The notes: generated by a model not told the origin, from the letters alone. A DNA stretch of 64,000 bases from DAOLCO01 sp964612555 (GCA_964612555.1 CAZTBW010000012.1:1-64000), one strand, 5' to 3'; counted from the stretch's first letter, positions 48,820 through 58,890 are shown. Numbers and translations are program-made.

Positions 48820-50283
48820 CTACATTCTGGGTATCTCTCTTACTTCCATCACATTGGTGGAACCTGTTTTTTTACTTCTTAAGCCTACGGTGATGACTAC
48901 CCGGGAACCCGGTTTAAGTCCAAAAGTGTCACGGGCGGCAATAAGTGTTTGAGTAACTTCATGCTCCATCCCTGTTTCATCCTGACTAAGTTCAATAAAT
49001 AGGGGAACGACTCCCCAAAGAAGTGCCATCTTTGGCAGGGTTTTTTGAACTGAGGTTGCACCAAATATCTGTGCCTGTGGGCGATATTTTGCCATCAGGG
49101 TGGCAGTTGAGCCTGTTTCTGTGCATGCAATAATGGCTGAACAGGCAAGTTTTGAAGAGGCGTTTGAGGCAGCAAAACAAACCGCGTCAGCAACCTGATC
49201 ATCGGCGATACGTCTTTGAGTCATGGTGGATGGGCGATTTAATTGAAATTCCTTTTCCGCTTCAAGGAGGATACTGGACAAGACCTGGACTGATTGCACC
49301 GGGTTTTTACCGATTGCTGTTTCTTCTGAAAGCATGACCGCGTCTGTTCCATCCCTAACCGCCGTGTAGACATCACTTACTTCTGCTCTGGTAGGTCTTA
49401 TCTCGTTTACCATTGACATGAGCATTTGCGTTGCAGTGATAACGGGTTTGCCGCTGAGGTTAGCTTCATTGATGATAAAGCGCTGCGCTGCGGGGACTCG
49501 TTCCAGCGGGAGCTCAAGACCCAGATCACCCCGGGCTACCATCACTGCATCTGATGCCCCGACGATAGCAGTAATCTCATCAAGGCTGCTTGCACGTTCT
49601 ATTTTGGAGATGACGGGGATTCTGACACCATGTTTATCCATCTCTATATGAGCATCTTCTATATCTTTTGCACTTCCAACAAAGGAAAGGGCGATATAAT
49701 CCACCTTGTTCTCAATTGCCCAGGCAAGATCGAGCTTGTCTTTATCCGTAAGACAGGGAAGGTCAAGTTTTGACTCGGGAACTGAAATACCGGAACGGGA
49801 ACGAAGCTTGCCACCGGAAATTACATGGCACCTTACGTACTCAGCATGTACCTCAGTTGCAACAAGCATGATTCTTCCATCTGCAAGAAGTGCTTTATGA
49901 CCAATTTGTATTACTTTTACAGGGTCGAAGGCTTCAATATACAACCTTTCGGGAGTACCCTCCTGAGAACTGTTAGATGAGTTGAAATGATATAAATCTA
50001 TAAACGAACCTTCAGAAAGGTAAATTTCCCCATCCGTTACGGGACCAATTCTTACCTTGGGACCACACAAGTCAACAAATACCGCGATATGAGTTTTAAG
50101 GTCTGCGGCTTCCGAGCGAACAATATCATACGTGCGTTTATGATCTTCATGAGTGCCGTGGGAGAAATTCATCCTTATTACATTGACCCCAGCCTGAATA
50201 ATTGCCCGAACGACTTCTTTTGAACTGGAAGCAGGACCAATGGTGGCAACAATTTTCGTTTTTCTTCCTGTTAATGTGAGCAT
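48820..50283 (-). CDS. pyk: Pyruvate kinase
   Basis: This 487-residue enzyme transfers phosphate from phosphoenolpyruvate to ADP. The start (LTGRKTKIVATIGPASS), the active-site region PVISKIERASSLDEI with its catalytic lysine, VARGDLGLELP and the C-terminal allosteric domain (ARDTFGLKPGSRVVITVG) all match. Length fits the family. It lies 13 bases behind the adenosine-deaminase-like gene and is probably co-transcribed with it. Confidence 0.95.
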   Translation of the reverse strand: MLTLTGRKTKIVATIGPASSSKEVVRAIIQAGVNVIRMNFSHGTHEDHKRTYDIVRSEAADLKTHIAVFVDLCGPKVRIGPVTDGEIYLSEGSFIDLYHFNSSNSSQEGTPERLYIEAFDPVKVIQIGHKALLADGRIMLVATEVHAEYVRCHVISGGKLRSRSGISVPESKLDLPCLTDKDKLDLAWAIENKVDYIALSFVGSAKDIEDAHIEMDKHGVRIPVISKIERASSLDEITAIVGASDAVMVARGDLGLELPLERVPAAQRFIINEANLSGKPVITATQMLMSMVNEIRPTRAEVSDVYTAVRDGTDAVMLSEETAIGKNPVQSVQVLSSILLEAEKEFQLNRPSTMTQRRIADDQVADAVCFAASNASSKLACSAIIACTETGSTATLMAKYRPQAQIFGATSVQKTLPKMALLWGVVPLFIELSQDETGMEHEVTQTLIAARDTFGLKPGSRVVITVGLRSKKTGSTNVMEVREIPRM

Positions 50284-50296
50284 ATGTACTAGTATC

Positions 50297-51445
50297 CTAA
50301 TCCCTGTATTGAATGAAACTTACTTCTTTTGCCGTGCGAAGTGCTCTTAATAATTGTTCTATTGAAATTGCATCGTGATCCAGTAAAAACTGTAGCTCAT
50401 TACCGAGGGTGGTAAGCTGGAGGGCAGGGGAGTCAGTTGAGAAAGTGTACTTGATTCCGAATTCATCCAGAGTAGCAATAAATTTTTTGTATTCAGCGGC
50501 ATCCGCCACCGCTTTGGTAAGCAGGTTGGATTTGACACATAATTCGCAGGAAATATTTTTATCGGCAAGATATACAAGACCCCTCTTGTCATTATTCTCC
50601 CAGTACGCTTTTGCAGCAACTACCGGATGCCCCACACGATGCGCTTTGCATGCCTGTAGCGTAGCTATAAAAGTATCAACTGAGATATGACCGGTTTCTC
50701 CCACATGCACAGTTCGCCCAAGAACATCTCCCGCCGCAAGGTCATAGAGTTCTGCAAGCATGGTGAGTTCCTTGTCCTCTTTCATGGGAAGGACTGATTC
50801 TGGTCCCGCAAGGTCTATACCAACCAGTTTCTTTTGAGAGACTCTCCAGTGGGCGATTTTTTCTGCAAGAATTTTATTCATTTCCCATGACATATCTCTA
50901 CCGAAGCATGCAATAAGCCCCGTTTTAATCTTGCTCCGGTAAGCAATTTCGCTTTCTTCTGCGGCTTCACAAGCTGCCCGGATAATTCGATCTGCATCGT
51001 ACAAACCACTGATGCCGGATCTGGTTTTGTGGGCACCCGTTCGTTTGAGGGGGTTGAATCTGAGTTCAAGCTGGTTAATTGAAAATGCAGGCTCAGGGTC
51101 ACCCCCTTCTCCCCCGGGGGCAAGCCGGGTCATGCCACCGGTGCGGTATGCACCGTTAATGGCTATCATGATACTTTCACGAACGGCCTGAGGACCTGCC
51201 TGAATCAGCTCAACCGTATCGAAAATCTCAAGATAGTCGTCCAGATTTCCCAGCCGATCAGAGCTTCTATGTAAAAGAGTTATAAAATCCTCATAAGAGT
51301 CTCCCACTCCCCGTATTCCTCTGGTCATTCCCATTTCCCACAGGCGATATATGGGAACAGAGCCTCCAAGATGAACATGAAGCTCAGTTACACCTTTTAA
51401 ATCATCGGGAATGATTTCTTTTAAAAGAGTTCTTTTTTTTGACAT
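50297..51445 (-). CDS. Adenosine-deaminase-family metal-dependent hydrolase
   Basis: This 382-residue protein has the amidohydrolase barrel with the zinc ligands His23/His25 in ELHVHLGGSV, the HVGETGHIS segment (His and catalytic Glu), HRVGHPV and YTFSTDSPALQ with its Asp ligand, all in order. The subfamily deaminates adenosine, adenine or related nucleosides. HLGG in place of HLDG and SP in place of DP hint at a divergent substrate. It lies directly upstream of pyk with a 13-base gap. Confidence 0.85.
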   Translation of the reverse strand: MSKKRTLLKEIIPDDLKGVTELHVHLGGSVPIYRLWEMGMTRGIRGVGDSYEDFITLLHRSSDRLGNLDDYLEIFDTVELIQAGPQAVRESIMIAINGAYRTGGMTRLAPGGEGGDPEPAFSINQLELRFNPLKRTGAHKTRSGISGLYDADRIIRAACEAAEESEIAYRSKIKTGLIACFGRDMSWEMNKILAEKIAHWRVSQKKLVGIDLAGPESVLPMKEDKELTMLAELYDLAAGDVLGRTVHVGETGHISVDTFIATLQACKAHRVGHPVVAAKAYWENNDKRGLVYLADKNISCELCVKSNLLTKAVADAAEYKKFIATLDEFGIKYTFSTDSPALQLTTLGNELQFLLDHDAISIEQLLRALRTAKEVSFIQYRD

Positions 51446-51516
51446 AAAGGGTCAGGGGTAAAGGTACTGATATTTTTTGCCAAGTTTACAGCATAAAGCG
51501 GTAGAATATCAAATAT

Positions 51517-53190
51517 TTATTTCTTTTTCACTGAGATTTTAGATTCAGGCTCTTTGGAAATGACTTCTTTAATTTCCTGTTGTGTAAGGGGGATGATGAA
51601 ATAAATCTTTGGAGTTATTGAATCCGGGTTTTTATCCGTAGGCTCTATCGTGTAGGTACCCGGTGGGATGCTTTGATGGTTTTTATCAGAATAGAGGGTG
51701 AGTATCTTTCCTGCTTCATTAAGCTCGGCAGTAAGGGGTACGGTGAAGCGTTTTCTTTTGGTTCCGATCTTTGTATAAATTCTTGATGATACATTTATGT
51801 TGTTTGAGAGAGTATCCCCCGTGCCACTTCCTCGAAAAGTCATCCCTATTGTGACAATTCTGGGAATGAATTGTTTTTTTACATACTCCTCTGCTTCAGG
51901 AAGAGGGATTTTATGGGCACTGAATTGTAGATCAAGAGTTGTTATGGAGCCTTTTGTAGACTCTACTCTGGTTTTCATTTCCCAGAGTTCATTGGATAAC
52001 CGTGATTCAAAAACTTTCTTTTGAGATGACAGGAGTTCATCCTTTATCTTGCTTTGTGTCTTTTTTGGTTTTTGAGCGTTAATGAGTTGTTGTACGACTT
52101 CCGGGGAGATTCCCGAGGTTTGCATTCCCGAAATTTGCTTTGAGGGCTCGGAGCCTGAAGGGATTAGAAAATATATCGCCAGAATAACTGCGACAAGCCC
52201 TGAAACAGCCATCGGATAGTTACGCTTCCGGGAGGTTTTTGGAATAACCTTTTCCCTTACTATATCTATATCAACTGCTACATCAACATCAATAGTGTTC
52301 TGCTCTGTAGCTTCTTTAGTGGCGGTGTTTTTTACAATAGCTTCATTTAAGGATTTTTGAATTTCCTGAATATTGTTATTTTCTACTTCCGGTTTTGTTT
52401 CTTTTTTATTCTGTTTAAGTGGGGTGTCATCTTTTGTAGGTGTCGGTGTATCCAGTTCAAGAGCGAAATTTTCCCTGCTTTGTTCTACTTTTGTCTGTTC
52501 TTCTTTTGCTTCTGATACGACCTGAGAATCTTTGTTTGTAAATGGAACACTTTTTAATTTATTCTGTGATTCTTCAAAAGCAAGAGCGAGATCGAGTAGG
52601 GACTCCTCGTCGTTTTTTATGATCTTGCTAAGGGGGGTGGTGGGTTCATCGTCATCTTCAAGTGAAAGTCCGGAGAAATCAAAGTCAAAATCTTTATCAT
52701 CTTCCTTTTTCTCAGGTTCGGGGGCGGGAGTCTCAATTTCCGGTTCCGGTTCTATATTGTAGAGTCTAAGCTCGTCATCAGTATCTGTCAGCTCTGTTAT
52801 GTCTGCTGCTGAATGAATTTCAGTTATATCAGGTTTAAACTCAAGCTCAGGCTCAGCTTCGGGTTCAACTTCAGGTTCAGACTCAAATATATTCTCGGGT
52901 TCAAACTCAGGTTCAGGCTCGGCTTCATCTTCAAATTCATGGAGTGAGGTAAGACTATCAATAGAGTTTTGCACTTCCACCACTGCCCCGATAGAACTGA
53001 ATATGTCCGCAATTGCATCAGCGGCGGGTTTACTGAGGTCTTTTTCAATGACCCCCGGGATAGTCTGAATTATTTCTTCTGCTTCATCTTCATCGATGCA
53101 AAGCACTTCGATAAGCGAATTCTTGAACACCCCTTGGGCGTCTTTTGAATCCAGAGCGATTTTTTTTAGAAATACAGAAAAAGTTTCCAT
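51517..53190 (-). CDS. Acidic membrane protein with L7/L12-like N-terminus
   Basis: The first 80 residues (IEVLCIDEDEAEEIIQTIPG, then VIEKDLSKPAADAIADIFSS) look like the C-terminal fold of ribosomal protein L7/L12 (helix, GxP turn, KxxAxxxxxxLxxxGAxVEV). A Glu/Pro repeat region (EPEPEFEPE, EPEVEPEAEPELEF) and other disordered acidic stretches follow, then one membrane helix near residue 330 (AVSGLVAVILAIYFLIP) and a roughly 200-residue C-terminal region that would be periplasmic. I do not know its function. L7/L12-like domains outside ribosomes are adapter modules; that is an inference. Confidence 0.65.
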   Translation of the reverse strand: METFSVFLKKIALDSKDAQGVFKNSLIEVLCIDEDEAEEIIQTIPGVIEKDLSKPAADAIADIFSSIGAVVEVQNSIDSLTSLHEFEDEAEPEPEFEPENIFESEPEVEPEAEPELEFKPDITEIHSAADITELTDTDDELRLYNIEPEPEIETPAPEPEKKEDDKDFDFDFSGLSLEDDDEPTTPLSKIIKNDEESLLDLALAFEESQNKLKSVPFTNKDSQVVSEAKEEQTKVEQSRENFALELDTPTPTKDDTPLKQNKKETKPEVENNNIQEIQKSLNEAIVKNTATKEATEQNTIDVDVAVDIDIVREKVIPKTSRKRNYPMAVSGLVAVILAIYFLIPSGSEPSKQISGMQTSGISPEVVQQLINAQKPKKTQSKIKDELLSSQKKVFESRLSNELWEMKTRVESTKGSITTLDLQFSAHKIPLPEAEEYVKKQFIPRIVTIGMTFRGSGTGDTLSNNINVSSRIYTKIGTKRKRFTVPLTAELNEAGKILTLYSDKNHQSIPPGTYTIEPTDKNPDSITPKIYFIIPLTQQEIKEVISKEPESKISVKKK

Positions 53191-53297
53191 TTTTTTCGAG
53201 TAAGACTCCGTCTTTAGGCGATATCAGGTAGGGAGAGAGTGCCCGTACCCCATTAGCATTATTATCGACAGAAAGGACTATATTCTAAAATTGTATA

Positions 53298-54455
53298 ATG
53301 GGTAAAAAAAACAAGGAATTTGGAGACTTGGAGGTCTTTATGCATGCGTTGGGGCTGGAATCCGGTTTTAGCTCCACGAAGCATTGTCGGGTATTCAAGC
53401 AGTATGCCGAGAAAAATATAAGCCGTGAGGAGCTTGAAGCTTCTATTCCCATACCTGCTGACAGGTATTGGGCTAGGGCAGAGGCGGAGCTGAGAGATGC
53501 TTGCAGAATGGGAATCCGTTGTGTCTCCATTACGAGTGAAAACTATCCGGGGGTGTTGTTTGAGATTGAAGATCCTCCATTAATATTATTTATAAACAGT
53601 AAAAAAGAATGTCCGGCTGAGTTGATTTCAGCGTCCAGGTTATTTGCAATTGTTGGTTCAAGAAAGATTACTCCGTATGGGGTATCAGTAACAAAGAAAA
53701 TTTCAAGAGCTGTTTGTGAGGCAGGTTTTACTGTTGTAAGTGGACTTGCGTATGGGGTTGATAAGTGTGCACACGAGGGGGCGCTCAATGCAAAAGCCGA
53801 TTTTCCAACTGTTGCGGTACTGGGTTCGGGGCTTGTTGAGGTGTACCCCTCGCTTCATAGAAAGCTGGCTTTAGATATTATTGAGGCGGGAGGTTGTGTG
53901 ATAAGTGAGTATGGGCTTTATCAGAGTCCAAGGGGCTATCTTTTCCCGAGAAGGAATCGCATCATAAGTGGTCTGTCATCCGGTGTGCTTGTTGTGGAAG
54001 CTGAAGAGAGGAGCGGGAGTTTGATAACTGCTCGGCTTGCACTTGAGCAGGGGAGGGATGTGTATGCGGTACCCGGTGCGATTGATGCTCCTTGTAGTGC
54101 CGGGTGTAACAAGATACTTTCTGAAGGTGCCACTCCCGTTCGTTCGGTGTCTCATATAGTTGAGCTCCTGTGTGACGCTCTTCCCAAAGCTACCAGAAAA
54201 AGTCCCAAAAGAAAGCTTTCCCGATTAAAACCTGAAATTATAGTCTCGAAACCAGAAGAGCTTAAAAACCCCGGAAAGGAAATAACCGATCAAGAAAGTC
54301 TCTTAATCAAAAAGCTCCGGGAGGGATATTCCACCTATGATAAATTACAGGAGCTTGGTTTATTTTCGGACGCTGAGTTACATATTCTTCTTGTATCCCT
54401 TCAAATGTCGGATTTTATACAGGAAGTTTCTGGCTCTTATGTGGTGATTGAATAA
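53298..54455 (+). CDS. dprA: DNA-processing protein DprA
   Basis: This 385-residue protein loads RecA onto incoming single-stranded DNA during transformation. The Rossmann-fold core shows FAIVGSRKITPYGV, VVSGLAYGVDKCAHEGAL, AVLGSGLVEVYPS, FPRRNRIISGLS and VVEAEERSGSLITA. An N-terminal SAM-like region and a C-terminal winged helix (LRDGYSTYDKL-type segment) are present. ATG 53298 is chosen; no good ribosome binding site is seen. Confidence 0.93.
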   Translation: MGKKNKEFGDLEVFMHALGLESGFSSTKHCRVFKQYAEKNISREELEASIPIPADRYWARAEAELRDACRMGIRCVSITSENYPGVLFEIEDPPLILFINSKKECPAELISASRLFAIVGSRKITPYGVSVTKKISRAVCEAGFTVVSGLAYGVDKCAHEGALNAKADFPTVAVLGSGLVEVYPSLHRKLALDIIEAGGCVISEYGLYQSPRGYLFPRRNRIISGLSSGVLVVEAEERSGSLITARLALEQGRDVYAVPGAIDAPCSAGCNKILSEGATPVRSVSHIVELLCDALPKATRKSPKRKLSRLKPEIIVSKPEELKNPGKEITDQESLLIKKLREGYSTYDKLQELGLFSDAELHILLVSLQMSDFIQEVSGSYVVIE

Positions 54456-54491
54456 TGAGACTTGACTTTTAATTGAAATTTCGACACTTTA

Positions 54492-54526
54492 CCTCACCTT
54501 GTGAGGCTTTTCGTTAGCCATATAAG
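54492..54526 (+). promoter_or_regulatory. Short terminator hairpin and tRNA promoter
   Basis: CCTCAC-CTT-GTGAGG at 54492-54506 followed by CTTTT could end dprA weakly. Overlapping it, TTGTGA at 54499-54504, a 16-base spacer and TATAAG at 54521-54526 form a plausible sigma-70 promoter about 20 bases before tRNA-His. Confidence 0.45.
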
Positions 54527-54545
54527 GCTTTTGGGCGTTTTTTAT

Positions 54546-54623
54546 GGTGGGTGTAGCTCAGTTGGCTAGAGCGTCGGATTGTGGCTCCGAAGGTCGTGGG
54601 TTCAAGCCCCATCACTCACCCCA
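54546..54623 (+). tRNA. tRNA-His (GTG)
   Basis: The cloverleaf folds fully: acceptor GTGGGTG (54547-54553) pairs with 54613-54619, with an extra G at -1 (54546) opposite C73, the identity element of tRNA-His. The anticodon GTG is at 54581-54583 in a 7-base loop, the T-arm is GTGGG-TTCAAGC-CCCAT, and the 3' CCA is encoded. Confidence 0.97.
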
Positions 54624-54637
54624 GACAAACCACACAC

Positions 54638-54710
<73 letters not shown>

Positions 54711-54731
54711 AATTTTTTTAAATCAAGTGGA

Positions 54732-55727
54732 ATGACGAAAATTCATATTTTCATCTTTTTTTTGTTCCTGTACCTGTTCGTGCTTCCTTCTGCTTTTGCA
54801 GAGGAACAGGAGGCTCATACGCAAGAAGGTAATGAAGATGGAGAGCTCTTTGAAGAAACTCGGTCGAGTATTTCAAGTTCTCTGTTCAGTCTTACGGATG
54901 AAATTGATGCGTTGTTTAATGATGCAAGAAGTATCGAGCAGCGCCAGGATGACTGGATTCGGCTTGGTTTTGAACTCAGGTTCAGAACGGCAGATGCCAT
55001 GAGGATTCGCCAAAGGGTTGGTGCCGGTTTTAATCTTGATAAGCTCTCAGAAAAGTTACGGCTTATATTTGAGGTGGAAAATGGAGATGCATATCAGAGA
55101 AGCGAGCGGGTAGAGGATACTCCTCAGTCAGATGATTTTATACGACAGACGAATCGGGATGGTGGTTCGGGGGCTTTGAGATATTTCATATTGAAAAATG
55201 AAAAATATCAGTTAACAACGGATGCAGGAGCGAGACTATCCGGTGGTCTTAACCTGTTCGCGCGGATTCGGGGTAGTATCTGGTTTGAACTTTCTGAAGT
55301 ATGGTCTATGGAGCCCGCCCAGATGTTTTTCGTGGAAAGAAAAGAAGGCTATGGGAGCAGAAGTCGTCTGGATTTCAATCGTTTGATAGATGAAGACAGG
55401 TTTCTTCGTTTAAGAAATGAAGTGTTCTGGTCAGAAGAGAGTAGAGGCTTCGAGTTTTTTGAGGAAATGTCATATCTAAGCAGACTATCAGAAGATAAGA
55501 CCTTATCGGTGGCACTTGCAATGGTTGCTGTTACTGACCCCGACCCGGTGATTGATACGTATCGAGCTTCCCTGCGATATCGTGCGCCTTTAATTGGAAA
55601 ATGGCTTCATCTTGTTCTGGAACCCGGAATAGCATTCCCTGAGGATAGAGATTACAGAAGAACACCTTTTATTTCAATTCGTCTTGACGCCCTGTTTGAC
55701 AGAAGGTCTGCTGCCCTTGATATTTAG
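54732..55727 (+). CDS. Probable outer-membrane beta-barrel protein
   Basis: The product of about 331 residues has a signal peptide (IHIFIFFLFLYLFVLPSAFA, cut before EEQ), an acidic helical segment and then a series of alternating amphipathic strands with many aromatic, Arg and Asp residues (for example RLGFELRFRTADAMRIRQRV and FARIRGSIWFELSEV), as in beta barrels. I do not recognise a family. ATG 54732 is chosen because earlier ATGs fall within tRNA-Lys. It probably sits in the outer membrane. Confidence 0.65.
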   Translation: MTKIHIFIFFLFLYLFVLPSAFAEEQEAHTQEGNEDGELFEETRSSISSSLFSLTDEIDALFNDARSIEQRQDDWIRLGFELRFRTADAMRIRQRVGAGFNLDKLSEKLRLIFEVENGDAYQRSERVEDTPQSDDFIRQTNRDGGSGALRYFILKNEKYQLTTDAGARLSGGLNLFARIRGSIWFELSEVWSMEPAQMFFVERKEGYGSRSRLDFNRLIDEDRFLRLRNEVFWSEESRGFEFFEEMSYLSRLSEDKTLSVALAMVAVTDPDPVIDTYRASLRYRAPLIGKWLHLVLEPGIAFPEDRDYRRTPFISIRLDALFDRRSAALDI

Positions 55728-55770
55728 AACGCTGATACTTAAAGCCCTGGATTTTTATAGACAGCGCCTT

Positions 55771-57111
55771 TTACTTTTCCACGTCACCATCCTCGAGTGG
55801 TATGTTGGGAGTTATTATAACTTCTGTTATTCTCAAGCGTGCCATATTGGTTACCTGAATACTGCCAAAAGGGGTTTCTACCGTGTCATGAAGACGTGCT
55901 ACTCGCCCCAGTTGTTTCATTACGTATCCGGCAACAGTGCTTACTTCAGGGTCTTCCAGATCGATGCCGAGGTAGCTTCTTAACTCGTGCAATCCTACAT
56001 CTCCTCTTACCTGTATTTTTCCATCCACCATTTTTGAAATGCTTGGAAGTTCTGCTTCAAGTGTGTCCTGTATTTCTCCAAAAACTTCTTCAATCAGGTC
56101 TTCCAGTGTGACAAGTCCTGCGGCAGAGCCGTACTCATCCAGGACTATTGCCATATGAGTTCGATTGTCACGAAATCGGGTTAAGAGCTGATCCAGGTGT
56201 ATGCTTTCCGGAACGAGCAGAGGGGGGCGCATGAGTTCTCGTATGCTTTCTAGTGGTTCTGTTTTCCTGAGACGTTTGAAGACATCCTGTACATGGACAA
56301 TTCCGATAATGTTATCCTCAGTGTTTTCATAAACAGGCATTTTGGAGTGAATGCTTGAAGATATTCTGCTTAAAGATTCTTCTACGGGATTTGCTATATT
56401 CAGCATTTGTACATTAATCCTGGGGATCATGATATCTCTTGCTACGAGCTCGCTGAACTGGAAAGTGCGTTGTAACATTTCCCGTTCCAGATCATCAAGT
56501 ATCCCTGCTGCGTGGCTCTGGCGAACAAGGATGTGAAGTTCTTCAACTGAATGTACGGAATGTGCCTCGCTTGAGGGATTCATTCCCATTCTGCGGAGAA
56601 TAAAGTTACCGCAACCATTGAGAGTCCAGATCAGTGGGCGAAAGAAAGCCACACATATTGCCATGGGAGTTCCGATAAGCAGGGAAACTCTCTCGGGTTT
56701 TTGGAGCGCTAGAGATTTCGGGATGAGTTCTCCCAGTACTACATGAAGAAAGGTGATTGCGGTGAATGCAATGCAAATGGCGATAGTATGAGTGACTGCC
56801 GCGGAGGCGCTTCCTAGAGGGAGCAGGAGCACCCATGGTTCTATCAAATGAACAAGCGCGGGTTCTCCAACCCACCCCAAGGCAAGACTGCTCAGAGTAA
56901 TACCAATTTGAGTTCCCGCAATATAATGGTCCAGATTTTTTACGGCACGTGTGACAGCTTTTGCTCCGCGTACTTTCTGTGAAACCAGCTCATCCACACG
57001 AGAACGTCGAATACTGACAAGAGCAAATTCCGAAGCAACAAAAAAACCGTTAATTACAACCAGGATAAAGATTGAAGCGAGACTTAAAAAATCGAAAATA
57101 GATCCCTCCAT
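55771..57111 (-). CDS. CNNM/CorC-type transporter-associated protein
   Basis: This 446-residue protein has a DUF21 (CNNM) membrane region of four helices near the N-terminus (SLASIFILVVINGFFVASEF, GITLSSLALGWVGEP, AFTAITFLHVVLGE), two CBS domains and a C-terminal CorC/HlyC domain (TRFRDNRTHMAIVLDEYGSA, GEIQDTLEAEL). Members export or sense Mg or Co. The arrangement is standard for the TerC-unrelated CorC family. It ends 43 bases from the convergent outer-membrane gene. Confidence 0.93.
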   Translation of the reverse strand: MEGSIFDFLSLASIFILVVINGFFVASEFALVSIRRSRVDELVSQKVRGAKAVTRAVKNLDHYIAGTQIGITLSSLALGWVGEPALVHLIEPWVLLLPLGSASAAVTHTIAICIAFTAITFLHVVLGELIPKSLALQKPERVSLLIGTPMAICVAFFRPLIWTLNGCGNFILRRMGMNPSSEAHSVHSVEELHILVRQSHAAGILDDLEREMLQRTFQFSELVARDIMIPRINVQMLNIANPVEESLSRISSSIHSKMPVYENTEDNIIGIVHVQDVFKRLRKTEPLESIRELMRPPLLVPESIHLDQLLTRFRDNRTHMAIVLDEYGSAAGLVTLEDLIEEVFGEIQDTLEAELPSISKMVDGKIQVRGDVGLHELRSYLGIDLEDPEVSTVAGYVMKQLGRVARLHDTVETPFGSIQVTNMARLRITEVIITPNIPLEDGDVEK

Positions 57112-57292
57112 ATAAGTTCTAAGTTCAGTATATTATTTTGACCACCTACTTAATCAGGCTTTAGACATTGAATGTCGTGTTCAGCCAGTTTAAGACAAGA
57201 CAAATAGACTTACCACTTTGATAAAGTCTACTAGCACATTGTTAATTTAAATCTTGAAGATAGCAAGCTTATTATGCGCACTCAAGTCATAC

Positions 57293-57742
57293 TTAAAACG
57301 GAATATCGTCATCTTCAAATGAAACAGACTCGCCAATTGAACCACTTGAGCCTGAATCGTATGATGATGGAGCGGGGATACTGTCATCTGAAGAGCCATA
57401 AGAACTTTCATCACTTCTGCCTCCGCCTACGAACTGAACAGTCTGGGCGATGATTTCAGTCCAGTAACGATCCTTGCCGTCGTCTCCCTGATACTTTCTT
57501 GTTTGAATTTTTCCCTCAATGAATGCCTGCCGACCTTTTTTGAGGTACTGATTGCAGTTTTCAGCGGTTTTTCCAAAGGTAACCACGTTATGCCACTCGG
57601 TGTGCTCAGTCCATTGCCCATCTGCTCCTTTTCTTCGCTCATTGGTTGCGATTTTAAGGGTGCAAACAGCAGTTCTGTTCTGGGTGTATCTGAGCTCAGG
57701 GTCTGCTCCAAGTCGTCCAAGAAGAATTACTTTGTTTATCAT
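57293..57742 (-). CDS. ssb: Single-stranded DNA-binding protein
   Basis: This 149-residue protein has the N-terminal OB fold (MINKVILLGRLGADPELRYT, then WHNVVTFGKTAENCNQYL) and a Gly/Ser-rich linker ending in the acidic tip DDDIPF, which docks partner proteins. It coats single-stranded DNA during replication and repair. It stands alone, divergent from yceD, with promoters likely in 57743-57889. The 181 bases at 57112-57292 show nothing recognisable. Confidence 0.96.
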   Translation of the reverse strand: MINKVILLGRLGADPELRYTQNRTAVCTLKIATNERRKGADGQWTEHTEWHNVVTFGKTAENCNQYLKKGRQAFIEGKIQTRKYQGDDGKDRYWTEIIAQTVQFVGGGRSDESSYGSSDDSIPAPSSYDSGSSGSIGESVSFEDDDIPF

Positions 57743-57889
57743 ATTCTTGTATCCTGTGGTTTTATTGCCATGTTAATAAATGCAGGATGGGCAATAGTGC
57801 TAAATGATCATGATTTTACATTTTAAGTCAAATGACGATAAGATAGTAAAATAGTAAAAAAGAATTTTTTAACTGTCTTAATTATCCAT

Positions 57890-58471
57890 ATGGAATATAA
57901 TTACACCAAGGTACGAGTATCAGATATCCCTCAGGAAGGCTTATCCCTTGTTTTTGAGCTTTCTCTTGATTTGCTTTCAAAGAGGATAAATGAGCCTCTT
58001 AATATTTCTTCCGAATCATCCCTGTCCCAGCCGGCGGTGATCTTCAGTAAGCCCGTACCGGTTCGGCTTGATCTTCGTTCAGACGGGCAAACTGTTGAAA
58101 TGAGTGGAAATATGACATCGGAGTACAAAACATTATGCGGGCGTTGTGGGGAGGAAGCCAGAAAATGCCTGGATATTCCGGTTGATCTTATTTTCAAGCC
58201 AAAAAGAAATAATAATGATTTTGATGATATTGGATACGTAGTTTATCAGGGAGAGGTTCTTGATTGTACGGAGGCGCTTGAGGAACTCCTTATACTTTCT
58301 ATCCCCCATACCATTTATTGTTCAGAGGATTGCAAGGGCTTATGTGCTACGTGTGGCAAAAATCTGAATATTGCCGGCTGTAGTTGCAGAAAAGAGGGAG
58401 AGCTTTCGGATGCCTCAGGGGAAAACCCCTCAGAATCACCGTTTATCAAGTTAAAGCAGTATATTTCGTAA
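57890..58471 (+). CDS. YceD/DUF177-family protein
   Basis: This 193-residue protein shows the DUF177 pattern: LCGRCGEEARKCLDIPVDLI in the middle, and CKGLCATCGKNLNIAGCSC near the end as a second cysteine cluster. It precedes rpmF in most bacteria and is thought to affect 23S rRNA or L32 assembly. Its position directly ahead of rpmF-plsX supports the assignment. Confidence 0.88.
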   Translation: MEYNYTKVRVSDIPQEGLSLVFELSLDLLSKRINEPLNISSESSLSQPAVIFSKPVPVRLDLRSDGQTVEMSGNMTSEYKTLCGRCGEEARKCLDIPVDLIFKPKRNNNDFDDIGYVVYQGEVLDCTEALEELLILSIPHTIYCSEDCKGLCATCGKNLNIAGCSCRKEGELSDASGENPSESPFIKLKQYIS

Positions 58472-58597
58472 GGCTTTAATACCATTATCTTTTTAATATT
58501 TTTATGCGACTATTGTAATATATTTCAATATCTTATATATAGCCCAACTCCATTGCAGGAAGATTTTATATAGAATTTATTTAAGAGGATTTGTCTC

Positions 58598-58786
58598 ATG
58601 CAAGCTCCTAAAAGAAAGACATCAAGATCAAGAAGGGATATGCGCCGTTCGCATCATGGATTGGTTCCAAAGAAAGCTTCTACCTGTAGTAGTTGTGGTG
58701 CTCAAAAAGCGGCTTATGCGATTTGTACAGAGTGTGGACACTATAACGGGAAGTTGATTATTCCGGGACTTTCGTCTGCTGAATAA
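58598..58786 (+). CDS. rpmF: 50S ribosomal protein L32
   Basis: This 62-residue basic protein begins MQAPKRKTSRSRRDMRRSHH and contains two CxxC pairs (CSSCGAQ and CTECGHY) that form the L32 zinc ribbon. It lies between yceD and plsX as in most bacteria. Confidence 0.96.
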   Translation: MQAPKRKTSRSRRDMRRSHHGLVPKKASTCSSCGAQKAAYAICTECGHYNGKLIIPGLSSAE

Positions 58787-58890
58787 TTATTTAACACTTG
58801 TGAATCCCTGTATGAGTGTTGTTGATACGTGTACGGGTACTGAGTTGTATTTTTTTCTCTGTTGTATCCTTTTTCTGTTGTGATCTTTTA

